Below the pieces are notes generated by a model. It made no database searches and was not told the DNA's origin. It saw nothing but the letters and a program-made list of their open reading frames with translations. A stretch of 64,000 bases of DNA from the NCBI GenBank assembly GCA_027922465.2, contig BQMF02000201.1, positions 558,001 through 622,000 of the forward strand. Reading direction: 5' to 3'. The DNA is from Turritopsis dohrnii (lineage: Eukaryota; Cnidaria; Hydrozoa; Anthoathecata; Oceaniidae). This document shows positions 20,814-32,141 of the stretch, piece by piece. The position numbers were made by a program, and so were the translations under genes. Position 1 is the first letter of the stretch; every line of letters starts with the position of its first letter.

Positions 20814-23120
20814 CATGTTAAAGATATTTAGAAAGGAGCATGGATGGGATGGGAAGGGGATGGCTTTAAGGGTACTGGTTGAGTTTGTCTGCCAATTTGA
20901 AACGTCTTTCATTGGGAAGTCCTAGGAAAGCGTTTGAATAAACAAAACACAAGCTAAACTTAGCTTAACTGTTTCACAGAATTTCTATAAAAGCTGTAAG
21001 TGACTTTACAATGGTTTTAAACTGGCAGATAAACTGTAAAGTTTTTTTGATAATTATTGATATTCTTTTTATTAAAATCATTCATCTATATTAAGAAATC
21101 AGTCAGTTGAATTCGCACTATGTTAATTTTTATAGCTTTATTTTATTTGCATGGATTATATATAGAGAATTTTAAGTAAATAAGTTATACTGTGCCTGGA
21201 TCATTTATATTTTGATGAAATATGCTTTGCTTTGACAAAAGAAGTAAAACCAGTCTGATAAAAAGAATATTATGATTTAACATCTTAATAGCCTAAAGTT
21301 TGTCTGAGAGCAGAGTGAATGTTGTCAAACAGTACAGCTTGAAAGAAACTTAACATGTTTTAAGAACTTAATAGATCTTTTTTTTATGTACAATTTGAAC
21401 GGAGCATTCCTTCCTGAATGTGTTCTGTTTCTTTTTCTGTACTGTAAGATTTTGGGGTTATCCTCTATCCATCCATCATCCGTGCTCTGAATATTAGCAC
21501 TGATCTGGCATGTATGAGCTGCTTGATTACAGGACTGGCATGCAGAAGCTGCTTGACACATTGGTATTTAGTTTGTACTTGTGATGAGTGTTTGTGTGTG
21601 TGTGTGTGAGATAACTTTTGTTTTGATTTATTTTTCCCACTTGAAATCAATTCCTGTACAGATAAAAATATCACTTCTATGATATCACTATTTTTTAATT
21701 CATTGTAAGTATATATTTGTTAATTTACTTGTTAATTTATTCCAGTTAATTTATGTCAAAAGTAATTATTGAAGAAATTTTATAATCGAGTGCTGCAATG
21801 GTTAAAAACTTTTGAACTTGATGATGATAATTCCATGATGTTGAATGCGAATTGGTGATGCTGTGTCCATTATCCATTATCCAGATGACTATGCACATGT
21901 GATATGCATTATGATATGTTATGATCTTTTTTGTTGACAATTAACATTCTAACAACTTTGTTGTTGCTGTTGCTATACGAAGTCATCAAAACCTCATTGT
22001 CTTATCAACATCAGCTTTGGTATCTGTTTTTACAACTATCCGCTAAAGAGCTAATTAACTCAAGTTTGTGATATCGAGACATTATAATTTTTGGAATACA
22101 GGTAACAACAAGATGATTCAAGATGTTGTTATTATGGTTGATTATGAATTGGTGATGATGTACATGAAATGATCGTCGATTATCAAATTGAATTTGTATA
22201 TGTGACATACATTATGTGTATTTGCTATACTTTTGGATATCACAAATGAAGGTAAGAACTGTCTTTTACTTTTTTGATTATCGAAAAAAAGGCTTACGAC
22301 TTTAAATTTGATTTCTGGTTATTTTTTCAGGTTAAAAAGTTTCAAAAGTGGTGGCAGAATGGAACATATCGCTAAGATTTCCAAGCCTCAAAGTCTCCAA
22401 GAAATATTTGGTAATTCGATTATAACTACGATAATGACATGTCGCATGTATATCTGGATTTGTATATCTAAATCATTTCTTGCTGTATCGTGCATAACGA
22501 AATCAGAATGAAACGCTACAATGACTGCCTATGGACAACTATTAATTTGATTGTTGTTGTTTTTCACTGTAGCCATGTATATTTTACGACAAGGTTTGTC
22601 TAAAATTATGTGACTTTCCTTGTATGATGATACACTATGTATATTTGTCTATATCTTTTCTTTACCATCCAATGTGTATTTGATGGTTTTCCCGCCTTAA
22701 AGTCTGCCGCCTAAATCTGCTTACGCCAATAAACGCCCTTGGTCTGATTGTTCGAAACGGGTCAAATTTAGATTATGATGTCTGGTTTTCTTAGAAATTT
22801 AGTTGTGCGAACACACCGAATTATCTGTAAGACCGCATGGCTTAAATGAGCGCCAATGAGATAAGATAACTACGGTATTCTTGTTAATCTGCTACCGAGA
22901 TTTTTCATTAGCATTAAAACGGTTAGTATGGATACGAAATTCGAGTTCTAAATTGCATTGTAATTTACTTCTGGCCGAAAGTTTATTTCCCTTGTAATGT
23001 GTTTCCTAAGACGGAATTCTTGCTTGCGCATTAGGAAATAGATATAAAATAATTCATGCGCTTCGCAGTTAACAACAGTAGCATCCTCTCGCTCATCATC
23101 AATACACACATCTCTTTTTG
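20814..23120. other. 3' flank of the Helentron gene
   Basis: A/T-rich, with a TG run near 21592-21608. No coding exon is recognised. The Helentron 3' terminus should lie in this stretch or beyond, but no clear hairpin plus end motif could be fixed. Confidence 0.4.
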
Positions 23121-23203
23121 TGTATTCCCCCGTAGGGCGAAATATATGTTAAAACCGGCATTTCCTTCTCCCCCTCCTCCTACTCGTTCACTTTTATAGC
23201 CGC
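23121..23203 (+). repeat. Direct repeat upstream of the RPA-like gene (copy 2)
   Basis: Core TAGGGCGAAATATATGTTAA and AACCGGCATTT at 23133-23163, then a CT tract and CGTTCACTTTTATAGCCGC at 23185-23203. Same orientation as the copy at 13667-13758. Confidence 0.75.
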
Positions 23204-23732
23204 AGTTCAGTTAGTATTGAACTCTGGCCTAGGTAGATTTGGAGGTGTCCATTATATTTAACATGTCCGCCATTCCAGAGGTTTCTCTGTATTACCGTAA
23301 AGTGTCGCGCTTAAGACGCTAGCGCTTATTAAAAAGTCTCATTGGTTCACCCAACCGAAAGGGGTTATTACTGAGCCAATGAGATTGCAAAGGTATTTTC
23401 TGGCGCTACATTTTCGCCTGGTGGCGTGTATGGAGATACGACCTAAAGCTGGCCGTCTTTACTACCCGACAGGGGGAGGGTAAAGGGAAGACTTACCATT
23501 ATTTAAACAATAACTTGAATTATTCGATGCATAGGCAAATAATCGATTCAATATTTTAATATTTTGTATGTAGCTTTTCCCAAGACTTTTAAAATAAAGC
23601 GTCAATTACTTTTAATCACCATGCCTACCTCCCAGCCTCTACCCCCTTCTTTATAAAAAAATCTGCATACGGCCCTAATGAATCAATTCGCAGAACAGCA
23701 TGTGAAAATGCCTCTGAAAGACCACGAGAGAA

Positions 23733-24568
23733 GGTATGAAGTTAGATCGACGCCAAAATCTCGTTTATCAAGTCGTCGAGTCGTTTTAGATGTTGACTCG
23801 TGACGTCATTAATCGTTTTAGAAGTTAACGCGGTTCACAATAAGGCGACATACAAGTCGTCGAGTCGTTTTAGATGAACACTCGTGTTTCAATTTGAGGC
23901 GTCTTAGAAATTGGGGTCGCCAGATGTTGTGTAATTGAGGCGCTTCGGAAGATTAGCCGTTTTAGATGTTCAGTCGTTTCAGAAAATGAGGCGGTGCAAC
24001 CTGATTACCAGTTTCTCTAAGTCAGTGTTGGATTTTACACAAAAACAGATTTTTGTGTCATATTTACGTAAGTCATGATTCTGGCCGTCATGTTTTCTAG
24101 TAGTTGCATGAAGCATGGGCCATTGCATGGTTATGAATGAAAAAATGACCAAACTGTGAAGGATTCCCTTTTTTTTCAGATGCATTTGATTGTTTGTTAG
24201 TAGAATTCTGAAAGATCCCTTCTCTTTATCTTTATAATGAAATATGTACCTCACATTAATATGTTCATGTTCAGTTAGTGTGGAACACCTTTATCGCCTG
24301 ATTTCAAGAAAGGGGCTCACGAATAGTGTCATTTTGAATAAACAGATCATGAAATTGTAGTAGTTTTTGATATGAAAGACCGACAAATTTTGAACAACGC
24401 TTCATCATCTGAAACGAACAAACTTCTAAAACGCCTTCATTTGAAAAGCGAGTGTTCATCTAAAACGACTCGACGACTTGAATATCGACTTATTGTGAAC
24501 CGCGTTAACATCTAAAACGACTCGACGACTTGACAAACGAGATTTTGGCGCCGAATTAACTTCATACC
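23733..24568. mobile_element. 0.84-kb non-autonomous element with long TIRs
   Basis: Ends GGTATGAAGTTA and TAACTTCATACC, with inverted arms of about 150 bp. Each arm carries two copies of GTCGTCGAGTCGTTTTAGAT, plus CGCCAAAATCTCGTTT and AACGCGGTTCACAATAAG. The interior (about 24000-24400) has no gene. No clear target duplication is seen. Long TIRs with subterminal repeats suggest a Mutator- or Kolobok-like family, but the class is uncertain. Confidence 0.7.
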
Positions 24569-24767
24569 GGTAGGTAACGTTAACGCCTGAATTTCTTTCT
24601 ATTCCTGCATTAGATTTATGTAACACTTGTGTTTATCTTTCGACTCATTAAAATTCGTTGCATCGCTAAGTGAAAGTTTTTGTGCCAACTCTTTTTGTGG
24701 TTAGATTAAAATTTTTGCATAAACGATGATCACACAACCACCTTTAATAATGATTATTTTATTGCAG

Positions 24768-26236
24768 GTTGTAGCACAAGTGCGGAGGAAATACCCAATA
24801 GTAAGTGGTTAATTATTGTACACTTTTCTCCAATCCAATATCACCCAAAATGACGTCAAAATCCACTTAATTTTATGTAATTTTGATTTCTGAAAACAGG
24901 TTGTGATACAAATGTTGATGAAAAGAAATCTGAAGTGAAAAACTCTGAAGGAAAATCCTATGGTAGGTGCCAATCTTAGTTTGTGTGACAATAAGTATAT
25001 ATATTGCAAACAAGGTTCTTTAAAAGTTTTTACAACAATTTTAATTGTTAATTCCCAAAAAATAATGGTAGTATCTTAAAGATGAAAGAAATATTTAATA
25101 GCTTTTAGACTATTCCCATATCTTCATTGCCATTACATATTGTTAAATGTGTCACTCATCTGGCTTAATATTGTAAGGCTATTTCATTTATTGATTCTGT
25201 TCTTGCAGACTCGGTGTCCGGATATGTCCAAGATATCTCTCCTATGAAGCGGTCAAAGAGAAACTTTCAATACTTTACGGCAATATTACAAGAAAATGAT
25301 GGCAGTTTCAACAAATTGGTCTGCTTTTCACCATCGAAAAGGAAGCGATTGGAAACTGTTTGTGCCCAAAAATCACCAGTTAAAATTAAATCTGTGAAGC
25401 GCTCAATCAGTAAATTTAAACCATTTAACAGCGAAATTGTGGTGGGTGATAAAACAACCATTGAGGCAATTGAAACTGATGTTGACCACTATTCGTTTGT
25501 ACCATTTCCCAGTGATTCTGATTCACCATTAACTGACGTTTCAGGACTTCAGGAAATGCAAGACAGAGACCGAGTTTCCATTCATTTGTTCTTGAATGTT
25601 TCAAAATTTCCCAAAGTCAAAGTTGTTTTACCATACCTTGCTGAGCCTTTGATGAAAAAGGAAGTCTCTGGCAATGATGCCACAGGATCAATACCTGTTG
25701 TGTTGTGGGGAGAACAAATTGAGGAAATCAATAGTGATGGTGTTTATAAAATCGATAATGCAGTCTTCCGAAGATATAAAAATAATGTAATGCAACTTAC
25801 CACCAATACCTCTACACGCATTGTAGTAAGTGATAAGAACATTGAAGCTGCCAAAGTACTTCCCCATGAAATGAGAATTAACCAAGTTAAAATGCCAGTT
25901 CAAAATGTCAAAGTTCTTCCAACCAAGTATTTCTGTAAAAAGTGCCAGAAATATACGTCCAATGATTGTCCCAATCCAATTTTGTTCAACTGTGAAGAGT
26001 GCAAAACCACAGCTATGTCAATTCGTGTTAAACGTAAAACTGAAGCAAAGATCGATGTGATGCTTAATGACAACCTTGTTACAGTATTTGTACCTTCTCC
26101 TCAACTTGAGGAATACTTCTCAAGACACAACCAACTCGTACCAACAAGTGCTGATGATATTTCAATTGCTTTCTTGCAAGATTGTGACACTCAGTTAATT
26201 TTTGATAACAGGTTTACCTGTATTGGTTTCCAATAA
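24768..26236 (+). CDS. RPA-like single-stranded-DNA-binding protein of Helentron type (5' end not found)
   Basis: Three exons, all in the same phase: 24768-24800 (TTATTGCAG/..ATA/GTAAGT), 24900-24962 (AAAACAG/..TATG/GTAGGT) and 25209-26236 (TTCTTGCAG/..TAA). The large exon starts near VSGYVQDISPMKRSKRNF and has a basic region (SPSKRKRLE). It then shows an OB-fold-like segment (FPKVKVVLPYLAEPL..SIPVVLWGEQIEEI) and a zinc ribbon (YFCKKCQKY..NCEECKT) as in the RPA70 C-terminal domain. Helitron and Helentron elements commonly carry RPA-like proteins, thought to coat the displaced strand. It lies 4 kb after the Rep-helicase gene in the same orientation, behind a copy of the same upstream repeat. 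The first exon with a start codon was not identified; GTG at 25214 is not a credible start in a spliced gene. Confidence 0.75.
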
Positions 26237-26582
26237 GCTAGCTCTTCTTCATACATTCACGTTGTGGTGGGACTCATAGTTTATTGAGATATTATATTAC
26301 CATAACTGAACTTTTTTATTTTTGTTTTTCTTCTGTTTTTATTGAGCATTGAGAAAAGCTGCTAGAAATTTTAATTTCTAGTTTGTTTTGAAATTTTTGT
26401 TAATCGTTAGTCTGTTTCCCCCATACCTTGGAAAACAAGAATTTACAGTTTAGTAACTTCAACTCTTGCTTTTGAACACTTCTGTTGTATTATGTTATAC
26501 AAAATTATTGTATACTGCTTTTGTTTGGATTTATATGACACGGTTGTTTATATAATTTTTCTGTATACTTGATAGAAAACCT

Positions 26583-26960
26583 TTACTGTAACTTGAGTAT
26601 TTTTTTTATTTTTCTGCCTCTCCGATCAACGCTAGATTTCTGCGTGGGATAACGTGATCGTTGTTGTGTTTTGCCTCGCTTTTTCAAGTGAAAAGAGGAG
26701 ACTTCCCACAAACAAGTTTTAGCATTACAACGTACCTTGAGTGTTAAGTGGTTCTTACATTGCTCTAGCAACACTAGTGGAAACTGACAAAAAAAATCTG
26801 CATTCTTGCTTATTTGGGCAAAAAGCCAGTTCAATAAAGGCCGATTTCCATTCGTGTAATTTCTGCTGGCAGGTGCTCGAGATTCGCTCATAGAAAAAAT
26901 TTGGTGTGATTTCAAGTCGAATGTACTCCGAGAATCGGTGAAAAATATAAAAACAAACAA
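26583..26960 (-). CDS. Unrecognised open frame divergent from the Harbinger remnant
   Basis: A minus-strand frame of 125 codons. It encodes a region with RNYTNGNRPLLNWLF, then CQFPLVLLEQCKNHLTLKVR and a basic C-terminus (RRGRKIKK). It starts back to back with the Harbinger transposase remnant at 26960. Harbinger elements often carry a second, DNA-binding protein, so this could be a decayed partner. No SANT signature is visible, and it may not be coding at all. Confidence 0.25.
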   Translation of the reverse strand: MFVFIFFTDSRSTFDLKSHQIFSMSESRAPASRNYTNGNRPLLNWLFAQISKNADFFCQFPLVLLEQCKNHLTLKVRCNAKTCLWEVSSFHLKKRGKTQQRSRYPTQKSSVDRRGRKIKKILKLQ

Positions 26961-27356
26961 TGGCGTTGAGTAATCTCTGCTATAAAAAAAGTGTAATTTT
27001 GATGATTATGATTAGAGCAAGACAAAAAACAAAACGAATGTTGATAAGAAAAATCTTCTCAGAAAGAGAAAAACATGGAGAATTTCAACGATTGGTGAAA
27101 GATTTATTACTTTTTGACAACCAATATTTTCATAAAATTTTTTGCATGGATCCCACAAATTTCGAAAAGTTGTTGTCGCGGGTTGCTCCTCTGATTATGA
27201 AGTCAAGTGCTACATGAACGCTTGATTATTACTTGCGCAATCTGGCGACCGGTGATGCACAATTTATTATTGCTAACAGTTACAGGGCTAGCCCTACAAT
27301 CGGTGGAAACTGCGCGACGGCAAAGGAGATTCTTTTTGGTTTTTCTCCACGCATAT
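26960..27356 (+). pseudogene. Broken PIF/Harbinger transposase, N-terminal half
   Basis: The frame from 26960 gives a basic segment, RKIFSEREKHGEFQRLVKDL, then NQYFHKIFCMDPTNFEKLL and SRVAPLI, all typical of the HARBI1 N-terminal domain. A stop comes at 27215. The next frame continues with the conserved LRNLATGDAQFIIANSYRAS and PTI, then decays. The shift and stop near 27213-27217 show it is dead. The DDE nuclease part is missing. It overlaps in content with the fragment at 13261, so the two cannot be parts of one transposase. Confidence 0.65.
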
Positions 27357-27944
27357 GAGAAACCGGATAGTCTTGTACTTTTAAGGTTGGAACAAGGGCT
27401 AGTGTTCAGTGAAGCAGCGTGTCCGTATATTTTCTGAAGCAATACCGAGGGATGCATTCCCTATTTTAAGTTATGATTTTTCATCTATTTACTGGTTTTG
27501 CATAAAGTTATTAACAAAACAGTGCATGCAGGGAACCTCAAAGATTCCCTGTTCTTCTGTGGATTTCCAAATTCAACCTTTCATTGCAAAGAAAGCAAAA
27601 CTTCTTGGTTAAGTTTATAATGAAAATATTTTTTCAGTTTTTTGCGAAACAACTGAATAGTAGTAAGAAACACGCCAATGACCGTACTGACATTATCTTG
27701 CTTGATATGAACTGTTTCTTTCTTTTTTTCGAAAAAAAGATAAAAATGGGGAAATATATAGTCGCATTTTTGCGAATCTTGTTTTTCTTAAAATCTCTTG
27801 AAAAATCATTTGATGAATGATTAATCGTCGGCATCCTTTGATAGTTTATCGCCAATATCAAAAAATTTTGTTCTGGGCGAAAAGCGCATAACAGCGAAAA
27901 ACTACGCATAAGTACGCATAAGTGCGCAAAAGTGCGATTATGGA

Positions 27945-28035
27945 GTGTCTCCACTAGGCGCAAAAGTGCGATTAGAATATGCTCAATAAGATTAGCGCAC
28001 TTTTTCGCACTTATGCGCCTAGTGGAGACCAAGCT
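27945..28035 (-). repeat. Right 91-bp terminal inverted repeat
   Basis: Ends ..CGCCTAGTGGAGACCAAGCT, then TTA at 28036-28038. Just inside, 27895-27940 holds subterminal repeats of the type ACGCATAAGT / GCGCAAAAGTGCG. Confidence 0.85.
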
Positions 28036-28038
28036 TTA

Positions 28039-30836
28039 TGTCTCCGATTTCCCATTTAAACGAAAACAAAAATAGTTATATAAAACACATGAACACGTTT
28101 TATCTGCTTTTGTAATGAATGAATATATTTAAATATAATACATAACATTCAGATAAAGAAAAACATTTATTTTCATCATGAATGCACACGAATGTAGAAT
28201 TTAGCACGATATCATACGTCACAATGGTCATGATTTATGGTAAGGGGGTTCCCTAGTTGAATGACAGGGGCCCTTTGATTGGATAAAATCGTTCGAAAAC
28301 AAAAAAGTGAATTGCATATATTCTATCAGTGGGTAGAATAGTTCGAAAACAAAATAATTTTAATTAAGTTTCATTCAAGTGCATTAATTATGCGTGGTCG
28401 TTTTGGTTGAACTTAGTAAAATTTTTAGACACAATAACAAAATGTACACAGCAAAGTATTTCTGATCGCATTTTACACCGACAAACTACTCGCGATATCC
28501 TTTTTCCTTTAAAATTTGTTTAACCTAAAAGATCAGAGAAATAACTACACTGCAGAATTTTACAGAGGAGATACGCGTATAGCATTGCTCTAACTTGCAA
28601 GACGGCAAGTGTGTAATCAGTCGATACGCTATTTTTAAAGCGCATCGGAGTGGAGTCTTGAGATGCCACATGACAAGACACTCGTGACCGTTCGTTGGAT
28701 TAACAGTAATAGTTGGAAAAATCTTCCAAATAACCCTTAAGTGGTTTACCATATTGCAGACTGTCGATAATATTATAAAAGAGGCAACCATCTGCGATAA
28801 CGTAATTTATGGATAGGTCTAAAAGTAAATTGGTGCACTTCAAATATTGAGATAACTTCACAAGAACACCAATGTGGGATAAGGCGCGAGAAATTTCGTA
28901 AACACTTATCTTAACATTGACCGCTCAACACATACTTAACAATGGTTGTATTTCGAAATAAACAACATGCCATTTGTATCGATAGATTGTTTTCAAATAC
29001 CTCATTAAGAGGAGGCAAATACCCGTTTCAAAATTTTACACGATAAGGTAAACCAGAAACCGCAGTGATGTTGCTCGCGATTGTTTGGACATGCGCAGTA
29101 GTATCCACTTCAGCCTGCATTACGCCTTGTTCTGTTCACGTGAGGATTATCATACCCGCAGTGAATTTCACTTTGAGCATGTCAGCAATACTGAAAGGGT
29201 TTTTTTCAGACACTGAAAGCATTGGGATTACACCAAAAGTAAACGTCACCCAAGTCTTGCAAGGTTTTTTACTCTCTATTTAACATACAACTTATTTCTT
29301 TAAGAAGATCTCTTCACGGTCGGAAGCCTCTTCTGTACGTATAAACGAACGTATAAACGAATAGAGCTTTTTGCGATATTTTACTTGTTAAAATCTGACA
29401 GAATTAACAAAGTTTCGACCGCGATCCAGTCCCAATGGGCATAATCGTCAAAATATCACTGCGACGGAGAGCATTTTTATAGAAATTGTGTGTATATTAA
29501 TACAGAAATGCGCTCCTTCGCAGAGATATTTTAACAAATGTACCGGTTGGGGTTGTGATTTCATATTAATAGACAAACTTGAGAAGTTCAGGTGTTCGGT
29601 TTGGATTTCACACAGACAATGCTTCAGCGTTTACTGACATCGAAGGTTGAGATTCTTGGGCAGGGCTAAATTTATCTGATCAAATAATAAAGATGTGTCC
29701 AAAAATTCTCAGTAAACGACTCTCTAATATCTCATCTTCTTAAACAAACACAGTGTTACCGAAATGCAATTTTATAAGAACGTGCTGCTATCGTGCTGAG
29801 CAGATCGGCTTTCGTTCGTGATATTAATCAATTGAGACAGTTTTAATCATCTTTCCACACTACTTATAAATTGTATAATAATGCTTTTCTTACTGTGTAT
29901 TGTGTATAAGGGAGTGGTTAACTTCGGTTTCAGATTTCGGTTTCTCGGTTTTCAGTTTCGGTATGTACCCTTGAGGGGATATCAACCCCTTATCCAAAGT
30001 TTGTTTACAACCGAAGAAGATTTGTGAGGAGTAGTCCGAAGATTTATTCTGGTTCTTTTTGACAGAAGTAGGTTTTTAAAATGAAAAACACGGAGAAAAT
30101 GACCAAAAAGCGTTTAAACGAAAAGATCGAAATGAAAAATCACGAAAATATTCGACATATTCGATGTTGACGCGTCAGAAAATGGCGGCACTTCGACGAT
30201 AAAGCGTCTACAACCATCGAAGTAAGCCGCTAGTAATTCTGCATGAATTACTATTATTATACAAGCAAAAAAAACACGTTTTCAACATTTTTCAAAACTT
30301 TCCGCATTTGCACCTGTTTCAAGAAAACATTATTTTTACGCATTTAACGAGAGGAGCAAAAACACCAAAACTTTGTTAGCCTGTGACAATAACACTGACG
30401 TCACCAAACTATTCACAAAGCGATGTACATGAACAATATTTAGTTTCCAACAATCGAGAACGTCATAATGTTAAAACAAGAAATGTAGCTTTTATTGAAA
30501 ACGCAAACAACATGAAGTTTTAAAGAAGGTGGTCAAAAACAACAAACATCTCCTGACAGAGGATATCCTAGTAAAAACACACAGGTGAATTTTAAAAGAT
30601 GGGGGTAACGATTTTGTAAAATGATATCTGTTGTATTGTTAGCTACACCCTGATATGGAGGTGTTTGAACTGAGTGCTGCGTCTGCTTGGCTTCCCAAAA
30701 AAACACTGCGGAGGAGTACATTTCTATAAAAATGCTCAACGCAATGACTTTATAACGATTTTGCCAACTAGGTTCACTTATATTTTTATGTAGCCAGTTT
30801 ATAAGAAACTCCCGATACGGAATCTTAGCAAATATA
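28039..30836. other. Gene-free stretch with hairpin MITEs
   Basis: No supported exon is seen. Hairpin MITE copies lie at 29437-29553 and, shorter, at about 30700-30775 (ACACTGCGGAGGAGTACATT..GCTCAACGCAATGACTTT). Confidence 0.45.
29437..29553. repeat. Hairpin MITE, abundant family (copy 6)
   Basis: A well-preserved copy. Left arm: GGGCATAATCGTCAAAATAT, CACTGCGACGGAGAGCATTT. Right arm: GAAATGCGCTCCTTCGCAGA, TTTTAACAAATGTACCGG. Confidence 0.8.
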
Positions 30837-31071
30837 TACCCTATTCCCCCGCATATAAGCCCATGGGCTTTTATCTGAATATCTTTAATGTAATTAAAGA
30901 TATCTGTAAAAGAGAAAAAGGTTGCTTGAATAAATGCATCTCTCTTTATTTTTTACCCCTAAAATCTTTATTGAAAAAGTATCCCGGATCAAGGCCCAGT
31001 GGGTCTATACCCGGGTATAAGCCCATGGGCTTTTAAACAGAGTGAACTTAATATAAGGAGGGGATAGGGTA
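30837..31071. mobile_element. 235-bp MITE with TACCCTATTCCCC ends
   Basis: Left TACCCTATTCCCCC and right GGGGATAGGGTA are inverted. ATAAGCCCATGGGCTTTTA occurs near each end as a self-complementary direct pair. Non-coding. Confidence 0.65.
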
Positions 31072-31362
31072 CCATTTCAAATGCAAATGCTCTTCATCGC
31101 AGTGACTTTTAGATGATTTTGCAACTCCGCTGGGGTTGTTACGTTTCTTATTAAAAAAACTTCCATTAAACAAGACGAAGTCTAAGGTCTTAAAATTATA
31201 AGTTGTGTTTCTCATAAATCAAACCTCTTCCGCTACTCACCTCCCCGCATTGACAGGTTGGTCGAGTACACTCAAATATAAAACACAAACTATATAACAA
31301 ACACGTCCCAGTGAAACAAAGGAAAAGAAATAACTCGTACTATCGACCAACTTGGGGAGGAG
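31072..31362. other. Short gene-free stretch
   Basis: Contains a half copy of the abundant hairpin MITE (31085-31130, GCTCTTCATCGCAGTGACTT). Nothing else is recognised. Confidence 0.4.
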
Positions 31363-32141
31363 TACCTTATCGGGGAAAAAAAAGTCGGGGGTAAGTGACT
31401 AATTTTTTGGGCTAGTGACTAAAATTTTCCCCGACCAAATTTTCCCCCGACTTTTCAACACCCGTCCAAAAATTTCACCCGATTTTTCATTTCCCCGTCC
31501 AAAAATTTTCCCCGGTTTTTTTACTCCCGCCCAAAACATTTCCCCGACTTTTTAGTCCCCGACCGAAACTTTTCCCCGATTTTTGATAATCTCAAGTAGA
31601 GTCTATCTATCGATTTTCGACTGGAATTATGACGGTCAAGCAAAGGAAGGGGAATCGAATGAAGTTGAATAAGTCAATGAGGACGATACAGATTTTTCTG
31701 TTACGATTAAGGGAAACAAAATTGATGTCAGTGAAAATAAAATGGATGTCAGTGAAGATATAATTGATGTTTGTGAAAGCAATATGGATGCCAGTGATGA
31801 AAATAATGACGATCAAACCTCAAAAGTTGTTATTGTATTAGATTGAACTCTTAATTAGTTATTTTGTAATATAATTTTTAGTTCAAATTGAAAGTGTCGA
31901 CAAAAATTGTGTTCCATTTTCTACTTGTATTGCAAATTTTGGTCAGGGAAAAGTGACTTATTTAGAAATTTTAGTCGGGGAAAAGCGACTAATTTCGAAA
32001 TTTTAGTCGGGGAAAAGCGACTAATTTCGAAATTTTGGTCGGGGAAAAGTGACTAAAATTTCTCGAGGTGACTAAATTTTTCCCCGACCAAAATTTTCCC
32101 CGACTAAAATAAATCCCGACTTTTTTTTCCCCGATAAGGTA
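31363..32141. mobile_element. 0.78-kb element with 27-bp perfect TIRs and TA ends
   Basis: The ends TACCTTATCGGGGAAAAAAA.. and ..TTTTTTTCCCCGATAAGGTA are perfect inverted repeats of 27 bp. Counting TA as the duplicated target, the TIR begins CCTTATCGGGG, as expected for the Tc1/mariner type. Inside are many degenerate CCCGACCAAAATTTTCC and GTCGGGGAAAAGCGACTAA repeats in two oppositely oriented blocks. Between them (about 31625-31846) lies an acidic plus-strand frame ending VVIVLD-stop, with one internal stop. Confidence 0.75.
31650..31846 (+). pseudogene. Acidic coding-like remnant inside the TIR element
   Basis: After an in-frame stop the frame reads NEDDTDFSVTIKGNKIDVSE, with three similar units (NKIDVSE, NKMDVSE, ..NMDASDE), and ends TSKVVIVLD then TGA. 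The last residues resemble a SUMO-interacting motif. The source protein is not recognised. It may be a captured host exon or the tail of a lost transposase. Confidence 0.3.

Larger units (their letters stand above)
13120..28035 (+). mobile_element. 14.9-kb PIF/Harbinger-type TIR block enclosing a Helentron
   Basis: The ends at 13120-13210 and 27945-28035 are 91-bp inverted repeats with one mismatch seen by eye, flanked by TTA on both sides. Next to the left TIR is the start of a Harbinger transposase frame (13261). Beside the right TIR is another, broken Harbinger N-terminal region (26960-27356). Between them lie an intact Helentron protein and an RPA-like gene, both on the plus strand, and a MITE. 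The simplest reading is a Harbinger into which Helentron DNA inserted. Alternatives are a composite or giant element that can move its cargo, or two independent copies in opposite orientation that share the TTA by chance. The near-identity of the TIRs argues for a single young unit. Confidence 0.55.

Noticed and set aside
13261..27356. One Harbinger transposase split by the Helentron insertion
   Set aside because: Both pieces encode the same N-terminal region, so they cannot be the two halves of one gene, and the DDE domain is absent from both.
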